A stretch of DNA of 8,117 nucleotides from NCBI GenBank assembly GCA_024636405.1, contig JAGXHC010000119.1, forward strand, positions 1-8,117. The letters run 5' to 3'. The notes below the pieces were generated by a model that ran no database searches, was not told where the DNA came from, and was given only the letters and a program-made list of their open reading frames with translations. This document shows positions 6,146-8,117 of this stretch, piece after piece; within the stretch, counting starts at the first letter, position 1, and the number at the start of each line of letters is the position of its first letter. This stretch comes from Sulfitobacter sp. (GTDB lineage Bacteria; Pseudomonadota; Alphaproteobacteria; Rhodobacterales; Rhodobacteraceae). The translations under genes and the position numbers were made by a program.

Positions 6146-7164
6146 AAGGCCGCACCATAATTCTGGACCATCTGGGCGAGGTTGAGGCCGCGGCCCTGAT
6201 GGTGGACGGACAGCTTGACGATATGTTGATCGACAGCGCCGCGCCGCGTGTAGGCACCATTTACCGCGCGGTGGCTGACAGGCCGGTCAAGGGGCAGGGG
6301 GGCATGTTTCTTAAGACGCCCGATGGCGCGGCGTTCTTGCGCCAGATCAAAGGGCTGGCCCCCGGTCAGACGATTCTGGTGCAGGTGTCCGGCTTTGCAG
6401 AGCCGGGCAAAGCGATCCCGGTGACGCAGAAACTGCTGTTCAAATCGCGCTATGCCATCGTGACCCCGGATGCGCCGGGGCTGAACATTTCGCGCCGGAT
6501 GCGTGACGAGGCAGAGCGTGACCGCCTGCTGGAGATCGCCCATGACGCGGCGGATGCGGCTGGTCATGGGCTGATCCTGCGGTCGTCCTGCGCGGGGGTG
6601 GACGCGGATGAGATTGCGGATGACATTGCCGCCATGCTGACACTCGCGGGCAATGTGATGGACGACGCGGGCACGCAGATGGAGATGCTGGCCGACGGCG
6701 ACGGCCCGCATCTGTTGGCGTGGCGGGATTGGGTCACCCCTGCCGAGGTGGTGACCCGGCCTGACAGCTTTTCTGATCATGGGGTGTTGGATGCGCTGGA
6801 CGCTTTACGGGAGGCGCTGGTGACGTTGGGCAGCGGCGCTTCGATGTATGTGGAGCCGACGCGCGCCCTGGTGGCGGTGGACGTGAACACCGGCACCGAC
6901 GCATCACTTGCTGCCGGGCTAAAGGCGAACATGGCCTGCGCCCGCGCGCTGCCGCGCGCGCTGCGATTGCGCGGCCTTGGCGGACAGATCACGCTGGACC
7001 TCGCGCCGATGCCCAAAAAGGATCGCCGCGCGTTTGAGAACGCGCTGCGGCAAGCGTTCCGTGCCGATGAGGTGGAGACAACGCTGGTGGGTTGGACACC
7101 GCTTGGCCACTATGAGTTGCAACGCAAGCGCGCAAGAATGCCGCTGACGGAGGTGCCGCGATGA
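6142..7164 (+). CDS. Short RNase E/G-family protein without the zinc-link
   Basis: A 340-residue member of the RNase E/G family, which cleaves single-stranded RNA endonucleolytically in rRNA maturation and mRNA decay. An S1-like RNA-binding part lies at about residues 36-105. The two metal-binding aspartates are in place: D247 in VAVDVNTG and D286 in [11 protein letters not shown], the counterparts of D303 and D346 in E. coli RNase E. It ends about 50 residues after D286 ([18 protein letters not shown]), so it lacks the CPxC zinc-link through which RNase E subunits dimerise, and is far shorter than E. coli RNase G (489). The only cysteines lie elsewhere. GGAG at 6131-6134 supports the ATG at 6142; the frame is open upstream, but that part is a shadow of maf. 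It overlaps maf and yacG by ATGA at both ends. It may be a true short RNase or an altered RNA-binding relative. Family sure, activity less so. Confidence 0.88.
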   Translation: MKGRTIILDHLGEVEAAALMVDGQLDDMLIDSAAPRVGTIYRAVADRPVKGQGGMFLKTPDGAAFLRQIKGLAPGQTILVQVSGFAEPGKAIPVTQKLLFKSRYAIVTPDAPGLNISRRMRDEAERDRLLEIAHDAADAAGHGLILRSSCAGVDADEIADDIAAMLTLAGNVMDDAGTQMEMLADGDGPHLLAWRDWVTPAEVVTRPDSFSDHGVLDALDALREALVTLGSGASMYVEPTRALVAVDVNTGTDASLAAGLKANMACARALPRALRLRGLGGQITLDLAPMPKKDRRAFENALRQAFRADEVETTLVGWTPLGHYELQRKRARMPLTEVPR

Positions 7165-7352
7165 ACTGTCCGATTTGCGGCGATGCAGCGCATGCCAAGT
7201 ACCGTCCTTTTTGTTCGCGCCGCTGTGCCGACGTTGATCTGGCGAAGTGGCTGAACGGTGCCTACGCCGCGCCGTCGCACGATCCCGAAGACATCGAAGC
7301 CGCCGCTCAGGCCGCCGAGGCAGCGCTGCAAACCCCGCAAAAGCCGCACTGA
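7161..7352 (+). CDS. yacG: Zinc-binding DNA gyrase inhibitor YacG
   Basis: A 63-residue zinc protein. E. coli YacG binds GyrB and inhibits gyrase activity. The four zinc ligands are present, C3-P-I-C6 and C18-S-R-R-C22, followed by DVDLAKWLNG at 24-33, the usual family continuation (CSxRC-x-x-xDLxxW). The acidic, alanine-rich tail (EDIEAAAQAAEAALQ) is a probable helix. GGAGG at 7149-7153 lies 7 bases before the ATG, and the start overlaps the stop of the RNase E/G-type gene in ATGA (7161-7164), so the two are coupled. It is the last gene of the maf operon, with the tRNA gene about 100 bases further on. Gyrase inhibition is family knowledge, not shown by this sequence. Confidence 0.93.
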   Translation: MNCPICGDAAHAKYRPFCSRRCADVDLAKWLNGAYAAPSHDPEDIEAAAQAAEAALQTPQKPH

Positions 7353-7456
7353 AACAGCCAATCGCATTTGACCGCTGCGCTAGATAAAAAGACACTGGAC
7401 ACCCAAGCCCCAACGCCCTAGAACCCGCTCACCCGACCCCTTAGGGGGCCTCCCGT

Positions 7457-7531
7457 GCCCGGGTAGCTCAGGGGTAGAGCAGTGGATTGAAAATCCTCGT
7501 GTCGGTGGTTCAATTCCGCCCCCGGGCACCA
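7457..7531 (+). tRNA. tRNA-Phe (anticodon GAA), CCA encoded
   Basis: A complete cloverleaf. Acceptor GCCCGGG (7457-7463) pairs fully with CCCGGGC (7521-7527). D-stem GCTC (7466-7469) pairs with GAGC (7477-7480). The anticodon loop TTGAAAA (7487-7493) gives GAA at 7489-7491. T-stem GGTGG (7504-7508) pairs with CCGCC (7516-7520) including one G-T pair, and the loop is TTCAATT. Discriminator A7528 and CCA 7529-7531 are encoded. The anticodon stem GTGGA/TCCTC (7482-7486, 7494-7498) has a T-T mismatch at its second pair (7483/7497). A possible promoter is TTGACC (7368-7373) with a poor -10; a hairpin CCCC-TTA-GGGG lies at about 7437-7447. The 3' end of a tRNA is a common integration point, and the sequence beyond it changes character. 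Confidence 0.96.
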
Positions 7532-7673
7532 TTTAACTCTATGTACTTTAATGACTAATTGGCGTTAGCGCTAAGAAAGATTGATGTGGATTGGTTGCGT
7601 GGGTGCCGATTGGGTGCAACTTAGCATATGCTTCTGATAAGCTAGAGATCACATGTCATTCAAATTCGTTGTT
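7532..7673. other. AT-richer, repeat-bearing stretch next to tRNA-Phe
   Basis: No gene is visible. It holds two perfect 10-base palindromes, TTAGCGCTAA (7565-7574) and AGCATATGCT (7623-7632), a 7-base direct repeat TGGGTGC at 7600-7606 and 7611-7617, and a GTTGC/GCAAC inverted pair (7594-7598, 7616-7620) around that repeat. GC is about 37% in the line 7621-7680, well below the upstream genes. Clusters like this occur at integrase or regulator sites, but neither protein is seen here. Confidence 0.5.
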
Positions 7674-8117
7674 CTACGCTCGACCCATTGGTTTTAAGAT
7701 GTAGCCGTCAAATGTTATGAGGTTGTAGGGGCGTTCCCCCAATCCCTGTTTGATAGCAAGTTCCTTTTCGGATGTTGCTATCAGTATCTGGTGTCGACTA
7801 AATCGCGGACCCGCCGATTCTTGAAACAAACTCGTTAGATTGACTGGGTCAGCCGCTTGTTGTCCCGGCTCATCAAAAATAACTAGTCCAGCATGGTTTG
7901 TCTTATACTCCGGTTTCCAGATCGGTGGCTCTGTGATCCGATCGACTAGCCCGTGCAGAATATCGGCGGACTCCGTTCGGGAGCCTGCCCTATTCAGGGA
8001 AGTTATTCCTGAGCTTAGACTCCCTATTAGTATAGCCAGCCCGAGAGGGTGATAAAATACTGTTAGCAGTGTTTGTAAGGGCGGGAACAATTTTGGTGAT
8101 AATCTGATCGTGATCCC
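7674..8117 (-). CDS. C-terminal part of a P-loop ATPase with DEPGQQ Walker B (partial)
   Basis: The frame is open from the window edge (8117) to the TAG at 7676-7674, giving 147 C-terminal residues; the start and Walker A lie outside. The clear motif is a Walker B, GLVIFDEPGQQ, with the D-E pair at 7874-7869, preceded by N-H-A and followed about 30 residues later by HQILIATSEKE, which looks like the strand and H/switch region after Walker B in SMC/ABC-type ATPases. A TTG at 8090 could in theory start it, but the codons before it are open and the protein would lack Walker A, so I read it as a tail. The DEP-x-QQ form is one I associate with SMC-like or AAA-type ATPases of accessory regions, some in defence loci; I cannot name a family. 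GC is lower than in the genes upstream. The gene points toward the tRNA. Partner genes would lie beyond 8117. Confidence 0.7.
   Translation of the reverse strand, partial: GITIRLSPKLFPPLQTLLTVFYHPLGLAILIGSLSSGITSLNRAGSRTESADILHGLVDRITEPPIWKPEYKTNHAGLVIFDEPGQQAADPVNLTSLFQESAGPRFSRHQILIATSEKELAIKQGLGERPYNLITFDGYILKPMGRA

Noticed and set aside
6127..6780. Minus-strand open frame of 217 codons
   Set aside because: It lies wholly antisense to the RNase E/G-type gene, is His/Arg-rich and has no recognisable domain.
7840..8052. Plus-strand open frame of 70 codons
   Set aside because: It is antisense to the ATPase fragment, whose Walker B motif shows the true strand.
1..8117. CRISPR array, insertion sequence or complete integrase
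   Set aside because: No regularly spaced repeats, no transposase or integrase motif and no long terminal inverted repeats were seen in the window.

Overview
The window looks like chromosomal DNA of an alphaproteobacterium, most likely a Roseobacter-type member of the Rhodobacterales. This rests on the alphaproteobacterial phosphatidylcholine synthase (Pcs), the GC-rich coding sequence, and the run infA - maf - short RNase E/G - yacG - tRNA-Phe, an order I associate with that group from memory. No species can be named from the sequence alone.

Layout. Positions 1-674 (minus) carry most of pcs, cut by the window edge. A roughly 390-base non-coding gap with a nested hairpin and a candidate promoter leads to rpmB (ribosomal protein L28, plus), which ends in a terminator-like hairpin. 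A two-gene plus-strand cluster follows: a small exported Cys/His protein (DUF2946-like) and a periplasmic PCu(A)C-type copper chaperone. Convergent to these are two minus-strand genes, a CobB-type sirtuin deacylase and, upstream of it, a LysR-family regulator. The LysR gene is divergent from a nitrilase-superfamily carbon-nitrogen hydrolase at 4259-5134, with a dyad operator candidate between them.

From 5216 the plus strand carries infA (IF-1), then maf, a short RNase E/G-type protein and yacG. The last three are joined by two 4-base ATGA start/stop overlaps and form a tight operon. A tRNA-Phe(GAA) with encoded CCA follows at 7457-7531.

Immediately after the tRNA the character of the DNA changes. 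GC falls to roughly 37-53% in the 60-base lines I counted, two 10-bp palindromes and a tandem 7-bp repeat appear, and the only gene is the C-terminal end of a minus-strand P-loop ATPase with a DEPGQQ Walker B motif, running off the window. This resembles the edge of an accessory region next to a tRNA gene. No integrase or second attachment repeat is visible, so an island is an inference. The rest is ordinary core genome with a few small points of interest.
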